NCBI RefSeq assembly: GCF_007922615.2
Contig: NZ_CP042301.2
Location: 124,001 to 188,000, forward strand
Direction of reading: 5' to 3'
Origin: Nitratireductor mangrovi
GTDB taxonomy: Bacteria; Pseudomonadota; Alphaproteobacteria; Rhizobiales; Rhizobiaceae
DNA: 64,000 bases
The translations under genes and the position numbers were made by a program. This document shows, piece by piece, positions 1 to 9,127 of this stretch. The notes beneath the pieces are model-generated. The model was given only the letters and a program-made list of their open reading frames with translations, did not search any database and was not told the DNA's origin. Each line of letters starts with the position of its first letter. Within the stretch, counting starts at the first letter, position 1.

Positions 1-510
1 CGCGTCTGCATAGCCATGGCGCTTGCAAACGATGCACGGCTGCTGATCGCCGACGAACCGACCACCGCCCTCGACGTCACGGTGCAGGCGCAGATCCTGG
101 CGCTGATGAACCGGCTGCGCGGCTCAAGCGGTGCGTCGATCCTGTTCATCACCCATGATTTTGGCGTCGTCTCGGCGATCTGCGACCGTGTCGCCGTGAT
201 GTATGCCGGCCGCATCGTGGAGACCGGGCTGACCGAGGACATATTGTCCTCCCCCGCTCACCCTTATACGCGCAAGCTGATCGACTGCGTGCCGGTTCTG
301 GGGCAACCCGGCCGACGTCTCGACGCGATCGAGGGCCTGCCGCCTGCCGTCAGCGATCTGCCGCCTGGCTGCGCGTTTGCCCCGCGCTGCCCGCGCGCCC
401 GACCAGCATGCCGGGAGGGGGACATCGCGCTCGGATCGCAGGGCGAGGAACGTGCGGTGCGCTGCCTTTTCCCGCTTGCGCCCGGAGAAAGGGCCGAAGC
501 CGATGCTTGA
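1..510 (+). CDS. Dipeptide/oligopeptide ABC transporter ATP-binding protein, DppD-like (5' truncated by window edge)
   Basis: This is the C-terminal part of a cytoplasmic ATPase that powers peptide-type uptake. The frame is open to the first base of the window, so the N-terminus with Walker A lies upstream. Visible are the Walker B and D-loop (LLIADEPTTALDV), the switch histidine (FITHDFG) and the oligopeptide-transporter C-terminal domain with its HPYTRKL motif and a cysteine-bearing stretch (CAFAPRCPRARPAC), which often binds an iron-sulfur cluster in this family. The stop codon overlaps the start of the next ATPase, so the two are translationally coupled as in dppD-dppF. The substrate cannot be told from the ATPase alone; nickel, opine and glutathione importers share this architecture. 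Confidence 0.9.
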   Translation, partial: RVCIAMALANDARLLIADEPTTALDVTVQAQILALMNRLRGSSGASILFITHDFGVVSAICDRVAVMYAGRIVETGLTEDILSSPAHPYTRKLIDCVPVLGQPGRRLDAIEGLPPAVSDLPPGCAFAPRCPRARPACREGDIALGSQGEERAVRCLFPLAPGERAEADA

Positions 511-1507
511 TCGCCAGGCCCCCTTGCTCGATATCGACGATGTGGTGCGCCGCTTCGGCGGCGGGCGGACACTGTTTGGGGTGGACAAACTGGCGGTGCA
601 TGCCGTCCAGGGTGTCAGCCTCGAGGTGAGGCAGGGCGAGACGCTTGGCATCGTCGGCGAGTCCGGCTGCGGCAAGTCCACGCTGGCGCGCCTGCTGTGT
701 GGTCTCGACGAGCCGACCGCCGGCGCGATCCGCTTCAAGGGCGAAAGCCTCGATTCGGCCAGCCGTGGCAAGGGCGGCTTGGCGCGCCGTATCCAGTATG
801 TCTTCCAGGACCCCGTAGCCTCGCTCAACCCGCGCAAGACCATCCGCAACATCCTGGAAGCACCGCTTATTCACCTTCTCGGCATGAAGCGCGATGCGCG
901 CGCGGCGCGACTGGCCGAATTGATGGACGCAGTCAATCTGCGCGCCGACTTTCTCGACCGCTACCCGCACGAGTTCTCCGGTGGGCAGGCCCAGCGTATC
1001 GGCATCGCCCGCGCGCTCGCCGCCGAACCGGAACTGATCGTGCTCGACGAGCCGGTTTCGGCTCTCGACGTTTCGGTTCAGGCGCAGGTGCTGAACATCC
1101 TCGACGATCTGAAAACCCGCTTCAGCCTGACCTACGTGTTCATCAGCCACGACCTGTCGGTGGTCGAAAGCGTCAGCGACCGCGTCGCAGTCATGTATTT
1201 CGGCCGCATCGCCGAACTTGGCCCGGCCGAGGACATCTTCCGCCAGCCGCGCCATCACTACACAAGGCTGCTGCTTGCGTCGGCGCCCGTACCCGGGCGA
1301 GTGCTGTCGGTTGCCGATACCGGCACGGACGAACTCCCCGACCCTTACGATCCCCCGGCGGGTTGCGCATTCCACGCACGCTGTCCGGCGGCCAAGGCCG
1401 ACTGCCGTCAAAGCCAGCCGCCGCTGGAGCCGGCGCCCGGATCGCCCAGCCACGTCGCTGCTTGCTTCCACCCGGCTTCGATGTCAGGAGAAGTCAGAAA
1501 GGGGTGA
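503..1507 (+). CDS. Dipeptide/oligopeptide ABC transporter ATP-binding protein, DppF-like
   Basis: Second ATPase of a peptide-type importer, 334 aa. Walker A is GESGCGKST, the signature is FSGGQAQRIGIARAL, Walker B is IVLDEPVSALDV, and the C-terminal oligopeptide-transporter domain carries CAFHARCPAAKADC. The ATG at 503 overlaps the stop of the preceding gene (508-510). A longer open frame exists upstream, but it only shadows the preceding gene. Permeases and binding protein are presumably upstream of the window; a family-5 binding protein at 19878 is a possible but unproven partner. A GntR regulator follows 11 bp downstream, suggesting local control. Confidence 0.92.
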   Translation: MLDRQAPLLDIDDVVRRFGGGRTLFGVDKLAVHAVQGVSLEVRQGETLGIVGESGCGKSTLARLLCGLDEPTAGAIRFKGESLDSASRGKGGLARRIQYVFQDPVASLNPRKTIRNILEAPLIHLLGMKRDARAARLAELMDAVNLRADFLDRYPHEFSGGQAQRIGIARALAAEPELIVLDEPVSALDVSVQAQVLNILDDLKTRFSLTYVFISHDLSVVESVSDRVAVMYFGRIAELGPAEDIFRQPRHHYTRLLLASAPVPGRVLSVADTGTDELPDPYDPPAGCAFHARCPAAKADCRQSQPPLEPAPGSPSHVAACFHPASMSGEVRKG

Positions 1508-1518
1508 GCCGGCAGGGC

Positions 1519-2277
1519 ATGAAACCGGGCGAAAAACCAGTCGTGGCGATGCCGGCCGGGCGGCAGAAGCGGTCGGACCTGATCGCGGCGCATATCCGCG
1601 ATCTGATCTCCCTGCAGGGCCTGAAGCCCGGCGACCGCATCCCGGCGGAATGGCTGGCGCGCGAGGAGATGCGTGCCTCCAGAGGCACGGTTCGCGAGGC
1701 GATGAAGTCGCTGGAGACGCAGGGCCTGATCAAGACGCGTACCGGCCCCGGTGGCGGCGCCTTCGTGACCGCGCTTTCCGGCGAACAGGCGATGGGTCTC
1801 CTGAGCAATCTGTTCCTGTTCAACCCGCCCGGCATCGCGGAGATATATGCGCTGCGAAAGCTGCTGGAGCCGTCGCTGGCGGCAAGCCTGGCCGGTCGCC
1901 TCGATGACAAGGCCTATGCGGACCTGCAGGCAACGATCCGACTTTACGAGAACGAGCCAACGACTGCGGAAGAGGAGTTCCGGCAACGTATTGCCGAGCT
2001 CGACTTCCAGTCCGTACTGGCCGGCTTCGCCGACAATCAGCTGCTGGGCTTTGTCTGCGTGTTCCTGCACACGCTGCTGCGTGACATGACCGTGTGTCGC
2101 GCAATCTACGCCAAGCCAAACCCGGAATTGCGCGAGACGGCGCTGAACTATCAAGTGCGGCTGATCCGCTTGCTCAAGGCTGGTGATGCCGAAGGCGCGC
2201 GCCGGCTCATGCAGGAGCATATGGAAGAGGCCGAGCGCTACATGCTGAGCCGGGCCGAAATACGCGGCAAACCGTAG
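1519..2277 (+). CDS. GntR-family transcriptional regulator, FadR/FCD subfamily
   Basis: DNA-binding regulator of 252 aa. The N-terminal winged helix-turn-helix (about residues 15-80) has the GntR hallmarks KPGDRIPAEWLAREE and SRGTVREAMKSLE followed by a GGGAFV wing. The remainder is helical and fits an FCD ligand-binding domain (EIYALRKLLEPSLAA; C-terminal AEGARRLMQEHMEEAE). It starts 11 bp after the DppF-like gene on the same strand, so it is probably co-transcribed and controls that importer. FCD regulators usually sense organic acids, sugar acids or amino acids; the ligand here is unknown. The ATG at 1519 starts the recognisable domain; the open frame upstream is a shadow of the ATPase gene. 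Confidence 0.88.
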   Translation: MKPGEKPVVAMPAGRQKRSDLIAAHIRDLISLQGLKPGDRIPAEWLAREEMRASRGTVREAMKSLETQGLIKTRTGPGGGAFVTALSGEQAMGLLSNLFLFNPPGIAEIYALRKLLEPSLAASLAGRLDDKAYADLQATIRLYENEPTTAEEEFRQRIAELDFQSVLAGFADNQLLGFVCVFLHTLLRDMTVCRAIYAKPNPELRETALNYQVRLIRLLKAGDAEGARRLMQEHMEEAERYMLSRAEIRGKP

Positions 2278-2308
2278 GCGGCCGCTTTCCCTACTTCTGT
2301 CTATGCCT

Positions 2309-3031
2309 TTACGCAGCCCCGTGCGCGACGCCGAGATAGACCTCGGCGATCCGCGGATCGGCTGCGAGTTCGCTGGCCGGGCCCTGGAGGGTCACCTCTC
2401 CGAGTTCCATGACATAGGCGTGGTCGGCGATGGCGAGTGCGGCGCGCGCATTCTGCTCGACGAGCAGGACCGACACACCCTTGTCGCGAAGCTCAGAAAC
2501 CGTGCGCAGGATGTCGCGCACGATCAGCGGCGCCAGGCCGAGGCTCGGCTCGTCGAGCATGAGCACGCTCGGTTTCGCCATCAGTGCGCGGCCCATGGCG
2601 AGCATTTGCCGCTCGCCGCCGGACAGGGTGCCGGCATCCTGACGTCTGCGTTCCTTGAGCCGGGGAAACAGTGCGAAAACGCCATCGAGCCGGTCGGCGA
2701 TCTCACTGCGGCCGCGCCGGAAGGCGCCGAGCTCGAGATTCTCCTCCACGCTCATCGTCCCGAACAGGTCGCGCTGCTCGGGCACCAGGCTGATGCCGCG
2801 AGCGACGCGCTCCTCGGCGGGCACACGGGCGATGTCCTCGCCGTCGAAATTGATCTCGCCGGAGCCTGGGAGCAATCCCATGATCGCGGCAAGCAGCGTC
2901 GTCTTGCCTGCTCCGTTGGCGCCGATCACGGTGGCGATGCGACCGCGCTCGACGGCGAGCGACACGTTACGCACGGCCTCGACGCGGCCATAGCTGACCG
3001 ACAGGCCATCGATCGAAAGCAGGGCTGTCAT
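2309..3031 (-). CDS. Branched-chain amino acid-type (HAAT) ABC transporter ATP-binding protein, LivF-like
   Basis: LivF-type ATPase, 240 aa, the usual length. It has Walker A (GANGAGKTT, about residues 37-45), a signature ([15 protein letters not shown]), Walker B ([13 protein letters not shown]) and the LivF-style ending. Its ATG overlaps the stop of the upstream livMG fusion in an ATGA arrangement, so translation is coupled. It is the last gene of the minus-strand operon livJ-ligase-livH-livMG-livF. The embedded aromatic acyl-CoA ligase suggests uptake of an aromatic acid such as a hydroxycinnamate rather than leucine; that is an inference from context. Confidence 0.93.
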   Translation of the reverse strand: MTALLSIDGLSVSYGRVEAVRNVSLAVERGRIATVIGANGAGKTTLLAAIMGLLPGSGEINFDGEDIARVPAEERVARGISLVPEQRDLFGTMSVEENLELGAFRRGRSEIADRLDGVFALFPRLKERRRQDAGTLSGGERQMLAMGRALMAKPSVLMLDEPSLGLAPLIVRDILRTVSELRDKGVSVLLVEQNARAALAIADHAYVMELGEVTLQGPASELAADPRIAEVYLGVAHGAA

Positions 3032-4797
3032 GCCGGGCTCCCGAGATATGCCTCGATGACGGCGGGATCGCTCTGGATCGCGGCGGGCGCGCCAGTGGCG
3101 ATACGGGCTCCGAAATTCAGCACGACGATGTGGTCGGTCAGGCGCATCACGAAATCCATGTCGTGCTCGACCAGGAGCACGCTCATGCCTTCCTCGCGCA
3201 GCCCGCGGATGAGGTCGGCGAGTGCCTGCTTCTCCATGTGACGCAGGCCAGCCGCCGGTTCGTCGAGCAGGAGCAGACGTGGGTCGACGCAGAGTGCACG
3301 GGCGATCTCGGCCAGCCGCTGCTGGCCGAGCGCCAGCGTGCCGGCCGGCCGATGCATGACGTCGGCCAGTCCGACACGCTCGATCTGGCGGGCTGCCTCG
3401 CCGAAAATGTCGCGCTCCTCGGCGCGGTCGAGCTTGAGCATGCCGGCGACGAGCCCGGCGCTGCCGCGAAGATGGGCGCCGATGGCGACGTTTTCGAGCA
3501 CGCTCATGGCAGGCGCGAGCTTGACGTGCTGGAAGGTGCGCGCGATGCGCCTTTCGGCGATTTTTTCGGGCCCCAGCCTGTCAATGCGTTCGCCGGCGAA
3601 GTGGATTTCGCCGCCCGACAACGGAAGGACGCCGGTCACCAGGTTGAAAGTCGTGCTCTTGCCAGCGCCGTTGGGACCGATCAGGCCGACGATCTCGGCG
3701 CGACCGACATCGAAGGAAACGTCGTCTACGGCGACGAGGCCGCCAAACTCCTTGCGCACCGAGCGGACCGACAGCAGCGTCTCGTCCTTGGCGTCGAAGC
3801 CGCGGCCGGTCAGGGTGCCGGCGGGATCGACGGCGCGCGCTTCGCCGCGGGCAACGCGCGCTGCGATCAGCGGCCAGATGCCCTCGCGAGCGCCCTGCAG
3901 CATGGCGATGAGGATGACGCCGAAGACGATGCCCTCGTAATTGCCGGTGTGGCCGAAGAACACGGGCAGCAGGTCCTGCAGGAAGTTCTTCGACACGACC
4001 ACGATGCCGGCGCCGAGGATCGCGCCATAGATGTGGCCGGCGCCGCCGAGAACGGCCATCAGCAGATATTCGATGCCGGCGGAGAGGTTGAACACGCCGG
4101 GAGTGACGGCGCGCTGGAAGTGGGCGTAGAGCCAGCCGGAAAGGCCCGCCAGCACGGCGGCGTAGACGAAGACGGTGAGCTTGGCGCGCCAGACATTGAC
4201 GCCGACCGATTCAGCAGCTGCCGCGCCGCTGCGCAGCGCCCGGATCGACCGGCCGACGCGCGAATCGAGCAGGTTTGCCGTCAACAGAATCGAGAGCAGC
4301 ACGAAGCCCCAGACGATGAAGTAGAAGGCACGACTGTCCAGGAGATCGTAGCCGAACAGGCTGAGCGGCGGCACCGAGGAGATGCCGTCATAGGCGCCGA
4401 GCGCCTTCAGATTGCCGAACAGGTAATAGAAGCTTATGCCCCAGGCGATGGTGCCGAGCGGCAGGTAGTGTCCGGAAAGCCGCACCGTCACGAGCCCGAT
4501 GAGGAGTGCCGCGGCAATGGTGACGGCCAGCGACACCGGCAGCGTCATCCATGGCGACCAGCCATAGGCTGTGGTGAGGAGCGCGCTGGCATAGGCGCCG
4601 AAGCCGACGAACGCTGCCTGTCCGAACGATGTCATGCCGCCGACGCCGGTCAGGAGCACCAGGCCGAGGGCGACAAGGCTGGCGAGGCCGACGAAGTCGA
4701 GGAGCGTGACCCAGAAATCGGGCACGAAGGGGAGCAGCGGGATTGCCAGCATGACGACGGCAAACACCAGAAAACGCGTCAGGGCAGGGCCGCTCAC
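3028..4797 (-). CDS. HAAT-family ABC transporter permease-ATPase fusion (LivM-LivG)
   Basis: One 589-aa polypeptide joins a LivM-type permease (about residues 1-310: multiple hydrophobic segments, the loop [15 protein letters not shown] and [13 protein letters not shown]) to a LivG-type ATPase (about 340-589: Walker [10 protein letters not shown], signature [15 protein letters not shown], Walker [12 protein letters not shown]). Separate livM and livG genes are the norm; fusions are known in this family. The GTG start at 4797 directly follows the livH stop and has GAGGAGGAA just upstream. It overlaps livF by 4 nt. The fusion fixes the permease:ATPase stoichiometry with LivH and LivF as the remaining subunits. 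Confidence 0.92.
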   Translation of the reverse strand: MSGPALTRFLVFAVVMLAIPLLPFVPDFWVTLLDFVGLASLVALGLVLLTGVGGMTSFGQAAFVGFGAYASALLTTAYGWSPWMTLPVSLAVTIAAALLIGLVTVRLSGHYLPLGTIAWGISFYYLFGNLKALGAYDGISSVPPLSLFGYDLLDSRAFYFIVWGFVLLSILLTANLLDSRVGRSIRALRSGAAAAESVGVNVWRAKLTVFVYAAVLAGLSGWLYAHFQRAVTPGVFNLSAGIEYLLMAVLGGAGHIYGAILGAGIVVVSKNFLQDLLPVFFGHTGNYEGIVFGVILIAMLQGAREGIWPLIAARVARGEARAVDPAGTLTGRGFDAKDETLLSVRSVRKEFGGLVAVDDVSFDVGRAEIVGLIGPNGAGKSTTFNLVTGVLPLSGGEIHFAGERIDRLGPEKIAERRIARTFQHVKLAPAMSVLENVAIGAHLRGSAGLVAGMLKLDRAEERDIFGEAARQIERVGLADVMHRPAGTLALGQQRLAEIARALCVDPRLLLLDEPAAGLRHMEKQALADLIRGLREEGMSVLLVEHDMDFVMRLTDHIVVLNFGARIATGAPAAIQSDPAVIEAYLGSPA

Positions 4798-5835
4798 CTA
4801 TTCCTCCTCGTCGCTGTGCTGCGAGGTCAGCGATCGCCACAGGAGCACCGGCACGATGGCGGCAAACACGATCACTTCCTTGAAGGCGCTGGCCCAGAAG
4901 GAGGAGAAGGCCTCCAGCAACCCGACCGCCATGGCGGCGGCGACCGCGGCGGGGTAGGCGGCCAGCCCGCCGATGATGGCGGCGACAAAACCCTTGAGCC
5001 CGATGATGAACCCGCTGTCGTAATAAAGTGTGGTCAGCGGCGCGACGAGCACAGCGGAGACGACGCCGATCGCCGCGGCCATGGCGAAGGCAATACGGCC
5101 GGAAAGCATGGTCGGGATGCCGACCAGCCGCGCGCCACGGCGGTTGATCGCCGATGCGCGGAGCGCCTTGCCGGTCAGGGTGCGGCCGAAGAACAGCGCC
5201 AGCCCTGCCAGCAGGGCAAGGGTTGCGCCGAGGACCAGAAGGCTCTGCGCGGTGACGAAGAACGGACCGATCTCGAACGACCCCGAAAGCACCGGCGAGG
5301 TGCGGTAGCCCTCGGCCCCGAACAGCACCAGCCCGAGCGCGGTCAGCGCCAGATGTGCGCCGACCGCGGCGATCAGCAGCACCAGCACCGAGGCGTCGGC
5401 GAGCGGCTGGAAGGCGACACGGTAGAGATAGGGGCCCATCGGCACGATGATGGCGACGCAAAGCAGGATGTTGACGAGGAGACCGAGCTTGAGCGGCGCC
5501 AGCACGAGGACGAGTACGGCGACGATCGCCGCCGGCGCGATGTTGCGCAGCGCCAGCTTGCCGGCCTTCAGCGTATCGCCTTCGCGAAGCGCCACGACCG
5601 CGTCCATCAGCGCCGCCATCGCCGCCAGCACGACCAGCAACCAGATCGCACCGGGCGTCCGGCCTGCCTCGAGGGCGGCCAGCGACAGCCCACCGAAAGT
5701 GACGAAGTCGCCCTGCGGCACCAGGATGACGCGTGTGACCGCGAAGACCAGCACCAGCGCGACGGCCAGCAACGCGTAGATGGCGCCGTTGATGACGCCG
5801 TCCTGGATCAGGAAGAGGGCGATCGTGCTGTCCAA
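4798..5835 (-). CDS. HAAT-family ABC transporter permease, LivH-like
   Basis: Inner-membrane permease of 345 aa with about eight or more hydrophobic segments. The N-terminus has the LivH look (DGVINGAIYALLAVALVLVFAVTRVI) and the second half holds GRTLTGKALRASAINRRGARLVGI, the cytoplasmic EAA-like loop that docks the ATPase. The only start I find in frame is TTG at 5835, with a weak GGCGGA upstream, so the exact start is uncertain. The stop abuts the GTG of livMG. The protein is longer than a typical LivH (about 290-300 aa) because of an insertion around residues 85-130. Confidence 0.88.
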   Translation of the reverse strand: MDSTIALFLIQDGVINGAIYALLAVALVLVFAVTRVILVPQGDFVTFGGLSLAALEAGRTPGAIWLLVVLAAMAALMDAVVALREGDTLKAGKLALRNIAPAAIVAVLVLVLAPLKLGLLVNILLCVAIIVPMGPYLYRVAFQPLADASVLVLLIAAVGAHLALTALGLVLFGAEGYRTSPVLSGSFEIGPFFVTAQSLLVLGATLALLAGLALFFGRTLTGKALRASAINRRGARLVGIPTMLSGRIAFAMAAAIGVVSAVLVAPLTTLYYDSGFIIGLKGFVAAIIGGLAAYPAAVAAAMAVGLLEAFSSFWASAFKEVIVFAAIVPVLLWRSLTSQHSDEEE

Positions 5836-5886
5836 TGTCGGTCCGCCGTTCAGAAGGTCCGGGAAGAGAGGGTGAACGCGGCCATC

Positions 5887-7710
5887 TCAGTCGAGGCCGA
5901 TCCACGCTGTGTCGTCGTCGCCCTGAAGGAGCCTAACCTCGTCGCTCCGCCGCGCCAAGACGGCGCGCTGGTTGATGTAGCCCTTGTCGGTGATCTCCCC
6001 GGCATCGACGGCTGGCATCGATGCCAGCAGGCGGGCCCGCGTCGCGAAGCGTGAACTGCCGCCGCCCTGGCTTTTCAGTTTCCTCAGGCCGGCTTTCACA
6101 TGCGCGCGCACCGCCGCATGGTCGAGGACCGCCCGCGCCGGCGCGTCGTCTCCGAGGCCCGCAAGCTTGCGACAGACGGCAAGGTTCGGAAAGACGAGGA
6201 AGCCGACCTCGTTGGTATCGTGGCCGGTGACGACGATGTCCTGCGCGACCGGATCGAGCGCGGCGATACCTTGCACCCGGATATCGCCGACGCTGACCCA
6301 GGTGCCGGAGGTGAGTTTGAAATCCTCCGCCACCCGGCCGTCGAAGAAGAGCCCTGCTTCCGGCCGTTCGGGATCACTGAAGCGCACCGCGTCGCCGATA
6401 CGGTAGTAACCTTCATCGTCGAACGCCTGCGCGGTCAGTTCCGGGTTGTTCAGATAGCCGGGCGTCACGTTCGGACCGCGTACGCGGATTTCCAGCTTGT
6501 CGGCGGAGGGCACGAGCTTCAGTTCCGTGCCGGGCACCGGAACACCGATATTGCCGCTGCGGTCGGCCTGGAAATGGCAATCGGTGGCGAGCGGCGCGGT
6601 CTCGGTCGAGCCCCAGGCGCTGACCATCGGCACCACAGCCCCGGTCGTCTCGCGCGACAACGTCTCCAGTGCGCTCCACAGGTTCTGCGGCAGAGCGGCG
6701 CCGGCATAGAAGATCAGCCGGGTGCGGGTGAAGAACTGGCGTCGCAGTTCCTCGTCGTCGCGCAGCGCAGCGACGAGCATGTCGAAGCCGCGCGGGACGT
6801 TGAAGCAGATGTCGGGTCCGACATCCTTCAGATTGGCGACGGTAATGTGGAAGAGATGCGGCGCCGGCTTGCCGCCATCGATGTACAGCGTACCGCCATT
6901 GCGCAGGACCATATTGAAATTGTGGTTGGCGCCGAAGGTATGGCTCCATGGCAGCCAGTCAAGAATGACCGGTGGCTCGGACTCAAGGAACGGCCATGTG
7001 AGAGCGCGGGCTTCCTGGCTGGCGGTCAGCATCCTTTGCGTGTTGATGACCGCTTTCGGCAAGCCGGTCGAGCCGGAGGTGAAGAGATAGCGCGCAACCG
7101 TGTCGGGGCCCACGGAGGAGAAGGCCGCATCGACGGCAGCCTCATCGGTTTCCGGAAGAAGTTCGGCGAACGGCAAGATGCCGTCGCCGGCATTGCGGCT
7201 CGCGACGACCAATCCGTCGTGATCGCCCGTGATCGCCGCCAGCGCCGGCGCGAACAGCGCGGCATCCGAGGCGTAGATCAGCCCGGGCGTCAGCAGCGCG
7301 ATCATCGCGCGCAGCTTTTCGTGGTCGGACGACATCAGGGAATAGGCTGGCGAGATCGTTGCCACCGGAATGCCGGCATGCATCGCTCCGAGCGCCAGGA
7401 CGGCGTGGTCGATTCCGTTGTCGGAAAGAATCGCCACCGGTCGCGCGGCCGAAAGGCCGCGCGCCAGCAGGGAGGATGCGACTGCACGAACCCTTTCGTG
7501 CGCTTCGCCATACGCAAGCTTCGTCCACGGCCCGGCCGGGTCGGCGCGCTCGGCCAGGAAGGTGCGCCCGGGCGCCTCCCTGGCCCACCGGACCAGCCAT
7601 GCGCCGACAGAGCGCGCCGGCTCCGGCAGTGCTACCGGGCTCGACAGGATGAGCGTGCCGTCCGCGCGCCTTTCGGCATTCACGCGGGGTTCTGCAAACA
7701 GGGCAGGCAT
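5887..7710 (-). CDS. Feruloyl-CoA synthase-like acyl-CoA ligase (AMP-forming)
   Basis: ANL-superfamily ligase, 607 aa, the usual size of feruloyl-CoA synthases. These activate ferulate or p-coumarate with ATP and CoA, the first step of side-chain removal. The P-loop is TSGSTGLPK (residues 211-219), the A5 motif appears as SAWGSTETAP, and the hinge region as YYRIGDAVRFSDPERPEAGLFFDGR. The ATG at 7710 was chosen because GAGGAGGAG precedes it; an upstream ATG at 7740 lacks a site. It sits inside a Liv-type transporter operon, linking uptake with CoA activation. No hydratase/lyase or vanillin dehydrogenase is adjacent, so the exact substrate is uncertain. Confidence 0.85.
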   Translation of the reverse strand: MPALFAEPRVNAERRADGTLILSSPVALPEPARSVGAWLVRWAREAPGRTFLAERADPAGPWTKLAYGEAHERVRAVASSLLARGLSAARPVAILSDNGIDHAVLALGAMHAGIPVATISPAYSLMSSDHEKLRAMIALLTPGLIYASDAALFAPALAAITGDHDGLVVASRNAGDGILPFAELLPETDEAAVDAAFSSVGPDTVARYLFTSGSTGLPKAVINTQRMLTASQEARALTWPFLESEPPVILDWLPWSHTFGANHNFNMVLRNGGTLYIDGGKPAPHLFHITVANLKDVGPDICFNVPRGFDMLVAALRDDEELRRQFFTRTRLIFYAGAALPQNLWSALETLSRETTGAVVPMVSAWGSTETAPLATDCHFQADRSGNIGVPVPGTELKLVPSADKLEIRVRGPNVTPGYLNNPELTAQAFDDEGYYRIGDAVRFSDPERPEAGLFFDGRVAEDFKLTSGTWVSVGDIRVQGIAALDPVAQDIVVTGHDTNEVGFLVFPNLAVCRKLAGLGDDAPARAVLDHAAVRAHVKAGLRKLKSQGGGSSRFATRARLLASMPAVDAGEITDKGYINQRAVLARRSDEVRLLQGDDDTAWIGLD

Positions 7711-7750
7711 GTCGGCAACGCTCCTCCTCGCCGCAACCATCGGTGAGCGC

Positions 7751-8893
7751 CTATTCCATGTATTTCCAGGCGCCGTTTTCGACCCTCACCAGGACGCGGC
7801 TTCTCTCGTCGTGACCATAGTGGTCCTCGACAGTGGTGTTGAAGACGCCATGCACACCCACGACCTCTTCCATGTTTTCGAGCGCGTCGCGAAGCGCGGC
7901 CCGGAAAGCCTCGCTGCCCGGCTCGCCCTTTTCCATCGCCTTCGGCACGGTCGCCAGGATGATCTGGCCGGCATCATACATATGCCCGCCGAACGAGGAC
8001 AGCGAACCCTCGCCGTGCGCCTCTTCGTAGACCTTGGTGTATTCGACGCCGAGCGCCTTGGAGGGGTGCGAATCCGGCAACTGAGCGGCCACGACCAGCG
8101 GACCGACCGGCAGGATCGTGCCTTCGGCGCTAGCACCCGCGACCCGAATGAAGTCGAGGCTGGCCGAGCCATGCGTGTGGTAGATCTGGCCCCGATAGCC
8201 GCGCTCGGCCAGCGCCAGGTTGGGCAGCGCCGCCGGCGTTCCGGAGGCAACGACCAGCACCGCGTCAGGACGCGCCGAGATCAGCTTCAGCACCTGGCCG
8301 GTCACGCTGGTGTCGTTGCGCGCGAAACGTTCGATAGGCTCCATCGTGATGCCGCTGCCTTCCAGCGCCTTGTTCATCACGTTGATCCACAATTCGCCGT
8401 AGCCGTCGGAATAGCCGATGAGGCCGAGCCTCTTCACGCCGCTTGCCTTCATGTGCTCGACGATGGCGTCGGCCATCTGACCGACGGGCTGCGGCGCGCG
8501 GAAAGTCCAGTGTTCGGATTCCGGAGGTAGGCCAACCGGCGCCAGCGCCACGACGGGTGTCTTGGTCTCAGCCGCCACGCCGGCCACGGCGATCGTGGTC
8601 GGTGTGGTGGACGAGCCGATGATCAGGTCCGCCTGCTGTTCCTCGATGCACTTGCGCACGTTCTTCACCGCCGCGGTAGGATCCGTTGCGTCGTCGAATG
8701 CGGTGTAGTTGAGCTTCTGGCCACCGGCCTCGGCCGGCAGCATCGGGATCGTATTGTTTTCGGGCACACCCAGCGAGGCCGCCGGGCCTGTGGCAGAAAC
8801 GGTGATGCAGACCGATACGTCGGCGACCGCGGGCGTTGCGACGAGCAGGCCGGCGATGCCGGCTATGGCCGTCGTGTATTTCAGATGCTTCAT
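7751..8893 (-). CDS. HAAT-family ABC transporter substrate-binding protein, LivJ-like
   Basis: Periplasmic type-I binding protein, 380 aa, with a Sec signal peptide of about 24 residues ending in ATPAVA. The mature part has the LivJ fold cues (SLGVPENNTIPMLPAEAGGQ, later GLIGYSDGYGELW and HTHGSASLDFIRVAG). ATG 8893 is preceded by AGGGAGGA; a longer frame upstream runs into the promoter and is rejected. It is the first gene of the operon with the ligase and LivH/LivMG/LivF, so it likely delivers the ligase substrate, probably an aromatic acid. It faces the TetR gene across a 234-bp intergenic region with two candidate operators. Confidence 0.9.
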   Translation of the reverse strand: MKHLKYTTAIAGIAGLLVATPAVADVSVCITVSATGPAASLGVPENNTIPMLPAEAGGQKLNYTAFDDATDPTAAVKNVRKCIEEQQADLIIGSSTTPTTIAVAGVAAETKTPVVALAPVGLPPESEHWTFRAPQPVGQMADAIVEHMKASGVKRLGLIGYSDGYGELWINVMNKALEGSGITMEPIERFARNDTSVTGQVLKLISARPDAVLVVASGTPAALPNLALAERGYRGQIYHTHGSASLDFIRVAGASAEGTILPVGPLVVAAQLPDSHPSKALGVEYTKVYEEAHGEGSLSSFGGHMYDAGQIILATVPKAMEKGEPGSEAFRAALRDALENMEEVVGVHGVFNTTVEDHYGHDERSRVLVRVENGAWKYME

Positions 8894-9002
8894 CGGTATC
8901 CTCCCTTTCGCGTCGATATGGCGAGCCTCGCCGACGACTGGCTTCCGCGGTTGCACCGCAATGAGTTCAGCCTCCGGATTTGTGCATTGCACAATTCATA
9001 CC

Positions 9003-9016
9003 ATACGGAAGCGTAT
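9003..9016. promoter_or_regulatory. Candidate TetR operator 1 (ATACG-N4-CGTAT)
   Basis: Inverted repeat ATACG-GAAG-CGTAT, extending to CATACG/CGTATG, between the livJ operon and the tetR gene. The same 14-bp pattern recurs 65 bp away. Short palindromes in a divergent intergenic region are typical of autoregulating TetR-family repressors. Assignment to the neighbouring TetR is inferred. Confidence 0.6.
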
Positions 9017-9067
9017 GCTGTTTTCTATGTATTTTCGTTATGTTGGCCGAACATAAGGTATGTGTCA

Positions 9068-9081
9068 ATACGCTGTCGTAT
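9068..9081. promoter_or_regulatory. Candidate TetR operator 2 (ATACG-N4-CGTAT)
   Basis: Second copy, ATACG-CTGT-CGTAT. It abuts a minus-strand TTGACA hexamer at 9063-9068 that could be the -35 element of the livJ operon, so occupancy would block that promoter. The site overlaps a possible ATG at 9080, which argues for the downstream tetR start at 9128. Confidence 0.6.
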
Positions 9082-9127
9082 GGAGATTTCGGTTGCTTTT
9101 CCAGCGCGCCTTGTCGACAATCCGGTG

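Noticed and set aside
3130-6054. Very long plus-strand frame (974 residues) opposite the liv genes
   Set aside because: It has Asp/Glu/Arg/His-rich shadow composition and no family resemblance; the minus-strand transporter genes explain the DNA.
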